NCBI GenBank assembly: GCA_934646005.1
Contig: CAKUED010000009.1
Location: forward strand, 1 to 64,000
Length of the DNA stretch: 64,000 nucleotides
Direction of reading: 5' to 3'
From: an uncultured Oscillospiraceae bacterium
Lineage (GTDB): Bacteria > Bacillota > Clostridia > Oscillospirales > Oscillospiraceae
The notes under the pieces were generated by a model. The model was not told the DNA's origin and did no database searches. It saw only the letters and a list, made by a program, of their open reading frames with translations. A program made the translations under genes and the position numbers. This document shows, in pieces, positions 17,216 to 25,728 of this stretch (position 1 is its first letter; each line of letters begins with the position of its first letter).

Positions 17216-18571
17216 ATGGAACGAGAACGTCTGGGCAGCCGCCTCGGCTTCATCCTGCTTTCTGCCGGCTGCGCCATCGGCGTGGGCAACGTGTGGAAGT
17301 TTCCGTGGATGGCGGGGCAATACGGCGGCGGCGCGTTTGTGCTGCTGTATCTGATCTTCCTCATCATTCTGGGTCTGCCGGTCATGACCATCGAATTTTC
17401 CGTCGGGCGCGCTGCGCAGGTAAGCCCCGTTCGGATGTATCAGAAGCTTGAGCCTAAGGGCACAAAATGGCACATCCACGGCTACGCCGCGCTCATCGGC
17501 TGCGTGCTGCTGATGATGTTCTACACGTCCGTCACCGGCTGGATCCTCTACTACTTCGTGCACAGCCTCGCGGGCAATTTCGTCGGGCTGGACGCCGGGC
17601 AGGTCAGCGCCGCGTTCGGCGGCATGATGTCGAACCCCACCACCATGGTCGGCTATATGGCGATCACGGTCGTGCTGGGCTTTGCGGTGCTTTCGTTCGG
17701 GCTGCAAAAGGGTCTGGAGCGCGTGACAAAATACATGATGGTCGCGCTGCTGGGCTTGATGCTCATCCTCGCGGTGCACAGCGGTATGCTCTCCGGCGCG
17801 GGCGAGGCATTGCAGTTCTACCTTGTGCCAGACTTCTCCAAGATCACCGGCAGCGTCGTGGTCGGCGCGATGAATCAGGCGTTCTTTACGCTCAGCCTCG
17901 GCGTGGGTGCGATGGCGATCTTCGGCAGCTACATCGGCAAGGAGCGCAGCCTGCTCGGTGAGAGCGTGAATGTCGTCATCCTTGACACGTTCGTGGCGGT
18001 CATGGCGGGCTTCATCATCTTCCCGGCGTGCTTCACCTACGACGTGGAGGTCACCGCCGGTCCGAGCCTGCTCTTTGAGGCGATGACCAGCGTGTTCGCC
18101 AACATGGCGGGCGGGCGCTGGTGGGGCTCTCTGTTCTTCCTGTTCATGGTGTTCGCCGCGCTGAGTACGGTCCTGGCGGTGTTTGAAAACATCCTCGCCT
18201 GCGTGCGCGAAATGACCGGCTGGTCTCGCGGCAAAGCGTGCCTGATCTGCGGCATCGGCATCCTGATCCTGTCCGTCCCGTGCGCGCTGGGCTATAACCT
18301 CTGGTCCGGCTTCCACCCGTTCGGCATGGAGAATTTGCAGGTGCTGGACCTCGAAGACTTCCTCGTCTCCAACTGCCTGCTGCCGCTCGGCTCGATGATC
18401 TTCGTGCTCTTCTGCACGCGCAAAAACGGCTTCGGCTGGGATAATTTCATGCGCGAGGCAAACGAGGGGCGCGGTCTCAAGATCAAGTCCTGGATGCGCG
18501 GCTACATCACCTGGGTCATCCCCGCGATCATTCTGGTCATCTTTGTGATGGGCTTGATTAGCTTCTTCTAA
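17216..18571 (+). CDS. Sodium:neurotransmitter symporter family transporter
   Basis: A Na+-coupled amino-acid uptake carrier of the NSS family (MhsT/TnaT-like) in the inner membrane. Its 451 residues form about 11 helices in the LeuT fold. The unwound TM1 signature is GFILLSAGCAIGVGNVWKFP, and GGGAFVLLYL follows in TM2. The bacterial 11-TM length fits. RBS AAAAGGAG before ATG 17216. It is monocistronic, with a terminator after it. The substrate (an aromatic or branched-chain amino acid is usual) cannot be told. Confidence 0.93.
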   Translation: MERERLGSRLGFILLSAGCAIGVGNVWKFPWMAGQYGGGAFVLLYLIFLIILGLPVMTIEFSVGRAAQVSPVRMYQKLEPKGTKWHIHGYAALIGCVLLMMFYTSVTGWILYYFVHSLAGNFVGLDAGQVSAAFGGMMSNPTTMVGYMAITVVLGFAVLSFGLQKGLERVTKYMMVALLGLMLILAVHSGMLSGAGEALQFYLVPDFSKITGSVVVGAMNQAFFTLSLGVGAMAIFGSYIGKERSLLGESVNVVILDTFVAVMAGFIIFPACFTYDVEVTAGPSLLFEAMTSVFANMAGGRWWGSLFFLFMVFAALSTVLAVFENILACVREMTGWSRGKACLICGIGILILSVPCALGYNLWSGFHPFGMENLQVLDLEDFLVSNCLLPLGSMIFVLFCTRKNGFGWDNFMREANEGRGLKIKSWMRGYITWVIPAIILVIFVMGLISFF

Positions 18572-18603
18572 TCGCGCGAGCTGCAATTTACGCAAAAAGA
18601 CCG

Positions 18604-18646
18604 GCACACTGTTTTCGCTGCTTTGGTGAAAACAGTGTGCTTTTTT
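18604..18646 (+). terminator. Terminator after the NSS transporter
   Basis: GCACACTGTTTTC (18604-18616) pairs with GAAAACAGTGTGC (18628-18640), then six T. Confidence 0.9.
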
Positions 18647-18727
18647 CCGCGTCTTTTGGTTGTAATTTGCGCGAAAATGTGGTACTGTAATGGCACAAAA
18701 CCGACCCGGAAAGGCGGGAGAATTTTT

Positions 18728-20389
18728 ATGAAACGCCTGCTGATATGCCTCCTCTGCTGCCTGCTGCTGTGCACGGCGGCATTTGCCGCAGAGCCGGCGA
18801 TCACCAGTCTCAAGACCGACTGCGTCGTCACCGGCTCGGGCGACGCGGAGTTTACCCAGACCATCAGCATCCAGCTCGACACGCCGGTGAACGAGCTGCA
18901 ATTCCCGCTGGGCGCAAATGCGCGCAGCGCGTCAGTCGTCGGCTACAAAGCCAGCAAAACGACCGAGGACGGCATCACCATCCTCACGCTCAAGTCCGAC
19001 GCCGGCATCTCCGGCAGCCGCACCTTCACCCTACGCTATACACTGCCGGGGCTCGTCAGCGCGCAGGACGGCGTGCAGACGCTCACGCTGCCGCTGCTGT
19101 GCGCCAAGTGGGATTTCCCGATCGAAAATTACGCCTTTACCGTCACCCTGCCCGAAGCCTTCCCGGCGACGCCCGGCTTTGCCAGCGGCTATCAGGGCGA
19201 CGTGATCGAGGACTACATGACCACCTCCGTGCAGGAAAACGTCCTCAGCGGCAGCACGACGGTGTCGCTCAAGGATCACGAAGCACTCACCATGACGCTC
19301 GAAGCGCCCGACGGCTTCTTCTCCGGCAAGCACGCCGCGTGGTCTGCGGGCAGCGCAACGACGGTGCTGATCTTTGTGTGCGCCGCGCTGGGGCTGCTGT
19401 ACTGGCTGCTGAAGCTGCGCTCGCCGCGCCTGTCGCACGCGATGCGCACGCTGCCGCCCGATTCGGCGCAGCCCGGCGACCTGCCGTACCTGCTCTGCGG
19501 GCGCGGCGCGGACTTTAACGCGATGGTCCTCCACTGGGCAAGCCTCGGCTATCTGACCATTTCCGTCAGCGCAGAGGGGCACGTCCTGCTGCATCGCCGC
19601 GTGGACATGGGCAACGAGCGGCGGCGGTATGAGGTCAAGCTCATGAATATGCTATTCGGCGAGAGCGACGTGTGCGACAGCGCAAGCTCGCGCTATAAGC
19701 GCGCCGCGGCGGCGGCGAAGGGCGTTGTCCCGCGCTTCTGGCAGCGGCGGCTGTACCGGCGCGACAGCGGCAATCCCGTTATTCTCATCGCGCTCTCGTG
19801 CCTCACCTGCGCGCTCGCGTCGCTCGCGTCTGTGAGCCTGCTCCTGCCCGACGGCGGCTGGCGCTGGCTGGCGCTCGTGCTGTCGCTGCCGCTCGGCGGC
19901 GTGCTGGCGCGGCTGGTGCATCGGACCTTCTCCGCCGCGTATCTGGGCAGGAAAATCGAACTCGGCGCGGGCATCCTCGCGGGTGTGCTGCTGCTCCTCG
20001 TCGGACGCCTGAGCGGCGCGACGCTGCCGATGGTCGTGGCGCTGCTGCTTGCGGTGTTCACCGGCTGGCAGACCGTCCACGGCGGGCGACGGAGCGACCT
20101 TGGCACGATGCTCATCTCGCAGACGATCGGCTTCCGCCGCTTCCTCACGCGCATGAGCGACCACCGCGTGCAGCTCCAGCTCCAGAACGACCCGCAGTAT
20201 TTCTATAAAACACTCCCCTACGCCATCGCCTTAGGGCGCGCCCCCGCCTTCGTCGAGCGCTTTGCCAAGATCGAATTAGAACCCTGTGAATGGTTCACAC
20301 AGGCGGATAAGCATCCAAGAACCGGCGCAGAGTTCTACGCAGCACTCCACGAAATGCTCGATACCCTCACGCTTTCCATGCGGCACTAA
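18728..20389 (+). CDS. DUF2207-type predicted membrane protein
   Basis: A 553-residue protein of unknown function. It has a cleavable signal peptide (MKRLLICLLCCLLLC to about AFA), then a beta-rich extracellular domain (about 25-205) with the DUF2207-style GSRTFTLRYTLPG. A transmembrane helix lies near 210-228, followed by a cytoplasmic segment with PGDLPYLLCGRGAD. Two hydrophobic helices at about 350-430 and a C-terminal domain (FAKIELEPCEWF) complete it. ATG 18728 follows GGCGGGAG; upstream frame is noncoding. It is a single gene between two terminators. Confidence 0.8.
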   Translation: MKRLLICLLCCLLLCTAAFAAEPAITSLKTDCVVTGSGDAEFTQTISIQLDTPVNELQFPLGANARSASVVGYKASKTTEDGITILTLKSDAGISGSRTFTLRYTLPGLVSAQDGVQTLTLPLLCAKWDFPIENYAFTVTLPEAFPATPGFASGYQGDVIEDYMTTSVQENVLSGSTTVSLKDHEALTMTLEAPDGFFSGKHAAWSAGSATTVLIFVCAALGLLYWLLKLRSPRLSHAMRTLPPDSAQPGDLPYLLCGRGADFNAMVLHWASLGYLTISVSAEGHVLLHRRVDMGNERRRYEVKLMNMLFGESDVCDSASSRYKRAAAAAKGVVPRFWQRRLYRRDSGNPVILIALSCLTCALASLASVSLLLPDGGWRWLALVLSLPLGGVLARLVHRTFSAAYLGRKIELGAGILAGVLLLLVGRLSGATLPMVVALLLAVFTGWQTVHGGRRSDLGTMLISQTIGFRRFLTRMSDHRVQLQLQNDPQYFYKTLPYAIALGRAPAFVERFAKIELEPCEWFTQADKHPRTGAEFYAALHEMLDTLTLSMRH

Positions 20390-20397
20390 ATAGAATG

Positions 20398-20430
20398 AGT
20401 CCCCGCCGGGCTTTGCCCGGCGGGGGTTCT
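20398..20430. terminator. Bidirectional terminator between DUF2207 gene and rluD
   Basis: CCCCGCCGGGC-ttt-GCCCGGCGGGG (20401-20425), flanked by T-rich sequence, between convergent genes. Confidence 0.85.
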
Positions 20431-20432
20431 TC

Positions 20433-21335
20433 TTACTTTTTATGTTCCAGCACTTGCAGCACACGCTCGAACTCCTCCGGCAAGGGGCACGTCACGGTGA
20501 CCGGCTCATCCGTTCTGGGATGGCGGAACGTCAGCTCCTTTGCGTGGAGACACTGGGTATTTTGCCCCAGCTCCGGCTTTTTGTGCCCGTAGACGGTGTC
20601 GCCCAGGATCGGATGCCCGAGCGACGCCATGTGCACGCGGATCTGGTGCGTGCGCCCGGTCTCTAACCTACACTGCACATAGGTGTAGCCCGGATAGCGC
20701 GCGAGCACCTGCCAGTGCGTCACGGCGGGCTTGCCGTCTGGACGGACCGCCATTTTTTTGCGGTCGTTTTTATCGCGCGCGATGGGCGCATTCACCGTTC
20801 CGGCATCCTCGCGGAGCTTGCCGCAGACGATGCACACATAGGTACGCGCAAGCGTGTGATCCTGAAGCTGCGCGGCGAGCTTTTGATGCGCAAAGTCGTT
20901 TTTCGCCACAATGAGCAGCCCGGACGTGTCCTTATCGATGCGGTGGACGATGCCGGGGCGCAGCGCGCCGCCCACGCCGGAGAGCGAGTCCTTGCAATGG
21001 TGCAGGAGGGCGTTTACGAGCGTCCCCTCCCAGTGCCCCGCGGCGGGATGTACGACCAGACCCTTGGGCTTGTCGATGACGATCACGTCCGCGTCCTCAT
21101 ACGCAACGTCCAGCGGAATATCCTCCGCCTGTGCCTGGGTGGGCTGCGGCTCGGGAAGCGTCAGCTCCAGCACGTCGCCGGGGGCGACGCGGGCGTTTTT
21201 CTTTGCCGCCGCGCCGTTGAGCGCTACCTGCCCGTCCTCGCACAGCCGCTGCGCGGCGCTGCGGGAGATGCCGGGCGCAAGGCGCGCGATGCACGCGTCC
21301 ACGCGCTCGTCCGCGCGGTCAGGCAGGATCGTCAT
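20433..21335 (-). CDS. RluA-family pseudouridine synthase (RluD-like)
   Basis: Isomerises uridines in 23S rRNA (RluD-type helix 69 modification is likely). The 300-residue protein has an N-terminal S4 domain (about 15-60), VIDKPKGLVVHPAAGH and the catalytic HRIDKDTSGLL motif (Asp near residue 135). ETGRTHQIRVH near 220 completes the family. ATG 21335 overlaps the end of lspA by 17 bases. The pair lspA-rluD is conserved in Firmicutes. Confidence 0.94.
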   Translation of the reverse strand: MTILPDRADERVDACIARLAPGISRSAAQRLCEDGQVALNGAAAKKNARVAPGDVLELTLPEPQPTQAQAEDIPLDVAYEDADVIVIDKPKGLVVHPAAGHWEGTLVNALLHHCKDSLSGVGGALRPGIVHRIDKDTSGLLIVAKNDFAHQKLAAQLQDHTLARTYVCIVCGKLREDAGTVNAPIARDKNDRKKMAVRPDGKPAVTHWQVLARYPGYTYVQCRLETGRTHQIRVHMASLGHPILGDTVYGHKKPELGQNTQCLHAKELTFRHPRTDEPVTVTCPLPEEFERVLQVLEHKK

Positions 21336-21810
21336 GGCTGGCGTCCTTTTTCGGCTTGTCGGACAAAAGCTCGCGGTCAAAGATCAGAATGTACAGGATC
21401 AGAAGAACCGCCGGGACAGTGATGAAAATATCCGCGACGTTAAACGTGGAAAACCACGGCACGCAGATCATGTCGATGACCTTGCCGGTGGCAACGCGGT
21501 CGATGAGATTGCCGATCGCGCCGCCGGTGATCGCGGCGATGCACCACAGCTCCGGCTTTTTCGTGATGTGCTTTTTCGCAACCGCCCACACGACGAGCGC
21601 CACGAACAGCACGCCCACCACCACAAACAGCCACCGCGCGCCCGAGAGCATCGACAGCGCCATGCCGTCATTCGTGACATAGCGCAGCTCCAGCCAGCCG
21701 GGGATGAGCACGTCTACGACGTCCGTCAGCTGCGCGGCTGCCAGCGCCTTGGTCCACTGATCCACCGCGACGATCGCCGCGGCAAACAGCGTCAAAAATA
21801 CATACAGCAC
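21319..21810 (-). CDS. lspA: Lipoprotein signal peptidase (signal peptidase II)
   Basis: Inner-membrane aspartyl protease that removes signal peptides from lipoproteins. It has 163 residues, four transmembrane helices and the catalytic aspartates in GGAIGNLIDRV and FNVADIFI. The usual NxGAAF is here NDGMALSM, a mild change. It starts with GTG 21810 behind AGGAGGAAA. It would process the several lipobox proteins in this window (6971, 35949, 50744). Confidence 0.95.
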   Translation of the reverse strand: MLYVFLTLFAAAIVAVDQWTKALAAAQLTDVVDVLIPGWLELRYVTNDGMALSMLSGARWLFVVVGVLFVALVVWAVAKKHITKKPELWCIAAITGGAIGNLIDRVATGKVIDMICVPWFSTFNVADIFITVPAVLLILYILIFDRELLSDKPKKDASHDDPA

Positions 21811-21825
21811 GCTCGTTTCCTCCTG

Positions 21826-23016
21826 TTATCGCGCGTTGTAGCGCTCGATGCCCTTTGCCAGCAGGTCGATGGCGCGGGCGCTGTCGCGGCAGTTGAGGAC
21901 ATACGCGATGCGGATCTCGTCCACGCCCCTGCCGGGCGTCTGGTAAAAGCTCGCGCCGGGGGCGAACATGACCGTTTCGCCCTCGTCGTCAAACTCCTCC
22001 AGCAGCCACTGCTGGAAGCGGTCGGCGTCGTCCACGGGCAGCTTTGCCATCAGGTAGAACGCACCGTGCGGGCACTCGCACACAACGCCGGGGATCTTCT
22101 GAAGCGCCGCAACAACAGTGTCGCGCCGCCGCTTGTATTCTTCGCGCACGGCGTCAAAATAGCCGGGCTCGACCGTGTACAGCGCCGCCGCCGCGACCTG
22201 ATCGAGCGTCGCCACCGAAAGCCGCGCCTGACAGTACTTGAGCGCCTGCGCGATAAACTCCGCGTTTTTGCTGATGAGGCAGCCGATGCGCGCGCCGCAG
22301 GCGGAAAAGCGCTTGGACACCGAGTCGATGAGGATGAGATTTTCATACCCCCGCCCGAGCTGCATAAACGACGCGAGCGGCTCGCCGGAATAGACGAACT
22401 CGCGGTACACCTCGTCGCAGATGAGGAACAGCCCGTGCTCGATGGCAACGTCCAGCAGCATCTCCATCTGCTCCCGCGTGAGCACCACGCCGGTGGGGTT
22501 GCCGGGGTTCGTGACCAGAATGGCGCGGGTGCGCGGCGTGATGCACGCCTCCACGCGCTCGCGCGCGGCGTAGAAATAGCCCTCGTGCGGGCTTGTCGGG
22601 ATGGGGCAGATGGACGCGCCGGTGCTGGCGATGAACGTGTTGTAGTTGGGGTAGAACGGCTCAGGGACGATGATCTCGTCGCCATCGTCCAGAATGCAGT
22701 TCGCGGCGATCTGCAGCGCCTCGCTGCCGCCGGTGGTGATGAGAATGTCGCTGTCATCCAGCGCCACGCCGATGCGCGCGTAATACTCGCGGATCGCGCC
22801 GATGAGCGCCGGGATGCCGGGCGACGGCGCGTATTCGAGCACCTTCTGGTCAAAGCTCCGCACCGCGTCAAACAGCGCCTGCGGCGTTTCGATGTCGGGC
22901 TGCCCGATGTTCAGGTGGTAAATTTTCTTCCCCGCCTGCTTGGCTGCCACGGCGTAGGGGTGGAACTTGCGCATGGGGGAGAGGGAGCATTTTTGTACTT
23001 TTGTGGAAAACTTCAT
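21826..23016 (-). CDS. PLP-dependent class I/II aminotransferase
   Basis: Fold-type I aminotransferase, 396 residues, probably aspartate- or aromatic-type. It shows LNIGQPDIETP near the N terminus, the Asn motif VTNPGNPTGVVL, CDEVYREF, the PLP-lysine segment DSVSKRFSACGARIG and the C-terminal substrate arginine in DEIRIAYVLN. It sits between ricT and lspA in a tight minus-strand operon. The substrate is not determined by this context. Confidence 0.9.
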   Translation of the reverse strand: MKFSTKVQKCSLSPMRKFHPYAVAAKQAGKKIYHLNIGQPDIETPQALFDAVRSFDQKVLEYAPSPGIPALIGAIREYYARIGVALDDSDILITTGGSEALQIAANCILDDGDEIIVPEPFYPNYNTFIASTGASICPIPTSPHEGYFYAARERVEACITPRTRAILVTNPGNPTGVVLTREQMEMLLDVAIEHGLFLICDEVYREFVYSGEPLASFMQLGRGYENLILIDSVSKRFSACGARIGCLISKNAEFIAQALKYCQARLSVATLDQVAAAALYTVEPGYFDAVREEYKRRRDTVVAALQKIPGVVCECPHGAFYLMAKLPVDDADRFQQWLLEEFDDEGETVMFAPGASFYQTPGRGVDEIRIAYVLNCRDSARAIDLLAKGIERYNAR

Positions 23017-23049
23017 AGAAAAGACCTCCCTGCAAAGAATTGGGATCGC

Positions 23050-24423
23050 TTATTCTGCCTTCGGCGCGGCGTTCGCGCCGCCGCCGCGGCGTCCGCGGCT
23101 TCTTCTGCGGCGATTGTTCGGATTGCCGCCCGCCGGCTTATCGCCGGACGGCTTGCCGCCTGCCGGTTTTTCCGCTGCGGGCTTTTCGGGCGCGGGCTTT
23201 GCGGCGGGCTTGTCGCCTGCCGGGCGTGCGCCGTCACCGCCGCGTCCGCGGCCGCGGCCGCTCCGCCGCCGGCGGCGCTGCTTTGCCGCCTCGTCCGGCT
23301 GATCCGGCTGCATGGTGACGTGCAGGGGTGTGGACTCCAGCAGCGGCTCTTTTTCGCCGGAGGAATAGATGAGCTCCGGCATCGGATCGTCGTCCTCCGC
23401 GGGCTTCTGCACCTTGCGGGGTTTGGACGAGATGGGCGCGAGATCCTTGGGAATGGGCGGGTCATTTTTGCGCGCCTTGCCGCTCCTAAGCACGCAAATA
23501 TCGCAGTTGTGATAGCAGCCGACCGTCTCCGGGTGGTCCTCCATGCGGACCTTGACGCACTGGCGCAGCAGGCTGACCTCCGTCACCGTGCCGCGCCCGT
23601 CGGGCGTATCGACGAACGATTCGTTCTTGGGGGCATTCTTGAGAAGGTCCTCATACGCCTCCTGCTCGTATTTCAGGCAGCACATCAGCCGCCCGCACGC
23701 GCCGGAGATTTTGGTGGGGTTCAGACTGAGGCTCTGCGTTTTTGCCATCTTGATGGACACCGGCTCAAAGTCCGGCAGAAATTCGCGGCAGCAGAACGGT
23801 CTGCCGCAGACGCCGAGCCCGCCGACCATCTTCGCCTTGTCGCGCACGCCGATCTGGCGCAGCTCGATGCGCGTGCGGAACGCCGTGGCAAGGTCCTTGA
23901 CCAGCTCCCGGAAGTCCACGCGCGCGTCGGCGGTGAAGAAAAACAGAATTTTGCTGCCGTCAAACGCGCACTCGGCGGAGACGAGCTGCATATCCAGCCC
24001 CCGGTCGGCGATCTTCTGCTGGCAGACGGTGAAGGCGCGCTTTTCGCGCTCTTCATTCTGCGCGTTCACGCGCTCATCCTGCGCCGTTGCCAGCCGCAGC
24101 ACCTTGCGCAGCGGCGCGACGACCTCCGCCGCCGGAATTTCGTGGTTACCCGCCGTGCAGATGCCGAACTCCACGCCGCGCGACGTGTCGATAATGACGT
24201 GGTCGCCCGCGGCGAGCGTGAGCGCGCCGGGGTCAAAAAAGTAGGTTTTCGCGTTGTTGCGGAAGCGGATGTCCGCCACCGTCACAGTCTCCGGGCGCGC
24301 CGGTTCGGGCTGCGCTTCGGGCGTCTGCGCCTCCAATGCGGGCTGTTCTTCTACAGCCTGCGGCGCTTCGGGCGTGGGCTGCGTGTCCTCGGCAGCCTGC
24401 GCCGGGATCTTCGTTTCGTCCAT
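23050..24423 (-). CDS. ricT: PSP1-domain protein RicT (YaaT-like) with long basic tail
   Basis: Homologue of B. subtilis YaaT/RicT, a [4Fe-4S] component of the complex acting with RNase Y and in the sporulation phosphorelay. Of 457 residues, about 45-310 form the PSP1 region. The cysteine signatures are GVCGRPFCCREF and CGRLMCCLKYEQ. The N terminus (about 1-45) is Pro/Glu/Ala-rich. The C-terminal 85 residues are Lys/Pro/Ala repeats (KPAAEKPAGGKPSGDKPAGG type) ending in an Arg-rich block, much longer than in the family core. ATG 24423 gives MDETKIPAQ. holB-ricT order is conserved in Firmicutes. Confidence 0.9.
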   Translation of the reverse strand: MDETKIPAQAAEDTQPTPEAPQAVEEQPALEAQTPEAQPEPARPETVTVADIRFRNNAKTYFFDPGALTLAAGDHVIIDTSRGVEFGICTAGNHEIPAAEVVAPLRKVLRLATAQDERVNAQNEEREKRAFTVCQQKIADRGLDMQLVSAECAFDGSKILFFFTADARVDFRELVKDLATAFRTRIELRQIGVRDKAKMVGGLGVCGRPFCCREFLPDFEPVSIKMAKTQSLSLNPTKISGACGRLMCCLKYEQEAYEDLLKNAPKNESFVDTPDGRGTVTEVSLLRQCVKVRMEDHPETVGCYHNCDICVLRSGKARKNDPPIPKDLAPISSKPRKVQKPAEDDDPMPELIYSSGEKEPLLESTPLHVTMQPDQPDEAAKQRRRRRSGRGRGRGGDGARPAGDKPAAKPAPEKPAAEKPAGGKPSGDKPAGGNPNNRRRRSRGRRGGGANAAPKAE

Positions 24424-24459
24424 GGTATCTCCTGTCCGCCGTCCGTGTGACGGCATGGT

Positions 24460-25413
24460 TTATCGTAACTTCGCGCTCAGCCAGCTCACGAGCGCGCCGG
24501 TGTTGACGTTCGCATCCAGCAGCTCCATCCCGCGCTGCACGCACTCCGCCGCCGCGAGCAGCTGCGCGCCGGTGCGCTTGGCGCAGAGCTGCGCCGCCTC
24601 GGGCGATGCCGCCGGTGCGCCGGACGACGCCGCGAGCGCCTGCGTGAGCAGCCTGCGCCATTCGAGCAAAATCGTCGCCAGCTCCGGGCGCTTCGCCTTT
24701 TCCAGCGGCAGCAGCACCCGCAAAAGCCCCAGCCGGTCGCCGGAGGCGTAGCACGCGGCAAACTGCGCCGTCTCCTCGCGCCAGACGCTGCCCGTCAAAT
24801 GCTCCGCCGCCTGCCCCAGAAAGCCGCCGGACGCGTCATAGGCGGCGCGCAGCGTCGCCTCGTCCCGGTCGGGGAATTTGGCACGCAGCGCGCGCATTGC
24901 CGTCTCGCGCGGCACGGCGGAGAGGCCGAGCTGCACCGCGCGGCTGCGGATCGTGGGCAGCAGCGCGCCCGGATTTGTCGCCAGCAGCAGGAACGCCGCG
25001 TACTGCGGCGGCTCTTCCAGCAGCTTTAATAGAGCGTTTTGCGCCGCCGGACCGAGATCCTGCGCGCGGGGGAGGATGTAAATTTTGCGCTTTCCTTCAT
25101 TGGGGCGGATGAACGCGTCGGCGCGCGCCTCGCGCACCAGATCGACGCTGACGGTCTTTTTTTCGGGCTCGTCCACCGTGATGACGTCCGGGTGCGTGCC
25201 GGAAAACACCTTGCGGCAGGCGGTACACGCGCGGCACGGCACATCCCCGCCGCCGGTGCACTGCATCGCCGCCGCCAGAATGGTCGCCAGCGTCCGCTTG
25301 CCCGAACCGACCGGTCCTGCGATCAGGTAGCAATGCGAGACCTTTCCCGCGGCAAACGACGCGCTCAGCCGCTGCTGTAACGCCGCATTGCCGTAAAAAC
25401 CGTCAAATCGCAT
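24460..25413 (-). CDS. holB: DNA polymerase III delta-prime subunit
   Basis: A clamp-loader subunit. In 317 residues it has an AAA+ Walker A-like GPVGSGKRT (about 32-40), zinc-binding cysteines (CRACTACRKVF with an upstream Cys), LLKLLEEPP and a TRSR-like segment (IRSRAV). The ATG at 25413 gives MRFDGFYGN, matching the family start. It is the first gene of holB-ricT-aminotransferase-lspA-rluD (gaps of 36, 33 and 15 bases, then an overlap). Confidence 0.92.
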   Translation of the reverse strand: MRFDGFYGNAALQQRLSASFAAGKVSHCYLIAGPVGSGKRTLATILAAAMQCTGGGDVPCRACTACRKVFSGTHPDVITVDEPEKKTVSVDLVREARADAFIRPNEGKRKIYILPRAQDLGPAAQNALLKLLEEPPQYAAFLLLATNPGALLPTIRSRAVQLGLSAVPRETAMRALRAKFPDRDEATLRAAYDASGGFLGQAAEHLTGSVWREETAQFAACYASGDRLGLLRVLLPLEKAKRPELATILLEWRRLLTQALAASSGAPAASPEAAQLCAKRTGAQLLAAAECVQRGMELLDANVNTGALVSWLSAKLR

Positions 25414-25506
25414 CGTAAACACTCCTGACCGCGCGCATACTACTCTCCTAACATAAAAGTATATCATAATTCTTTCAGCAACGCCACAGTTTTTTCGCCC
25501 GCGCGC

Positions 25507-25726
25507 AAAATTGGGCGGCAGGACTCCCTGCCGCCCAATTTTGAAAAATGCCTCGCAGAGTTTTGCGCCCGCAGGCGCAAAATAAAGTTAAAATCATTTT
25601 TGCCGGCGGCGTGTACGTCGGCAAAAATTCTTCTCACGGAGCGGAGCGTGAAATTTTTGTGCTTGCACAAAAATTATGCGCGCAGCGCAGTGCAAGCCTG
25701 TTCAAACGAAAACTTGTTTTCGTTTG
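25507..25726. repeat. Five consecutive perfect hairpins between the recombinase and holB
   Basis: Noncoding stretch of about 300 bases. Stems lie at 25507-25522/25527-25542 (16 bp), 25561-25569/25574-25582 (9 bp), 25597-25605/25619-25627 (9 bp), 25652-25662/25665-25675 (11 bp) and 25703-25713/25716-25726 (11 bp, CAAACGAAAAC with its partner). Most have A/T-rich ends, so they look like terminators. The last lies two bases beyond the recombinase stop and would be the original spoVT terminator. Confidence 0.75.
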
Positions 25727-25728
25727 AG

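Noticed and set aside
17165..18901. A 578-codon minus-strand frame
   Set aside because: Mirror of the sodium symporter gene; charged low-complexity translation, no domain.
20911..24450. A 1179-codon plus-strand open frame
   Set aside because: It is antisense to rluD, lspA, the aminotransferase and ricT, all with clear families. G+C-rich codon use leaves the opposite strand open, and the translation is Arg/His/Gly/Ala-rich without domains.
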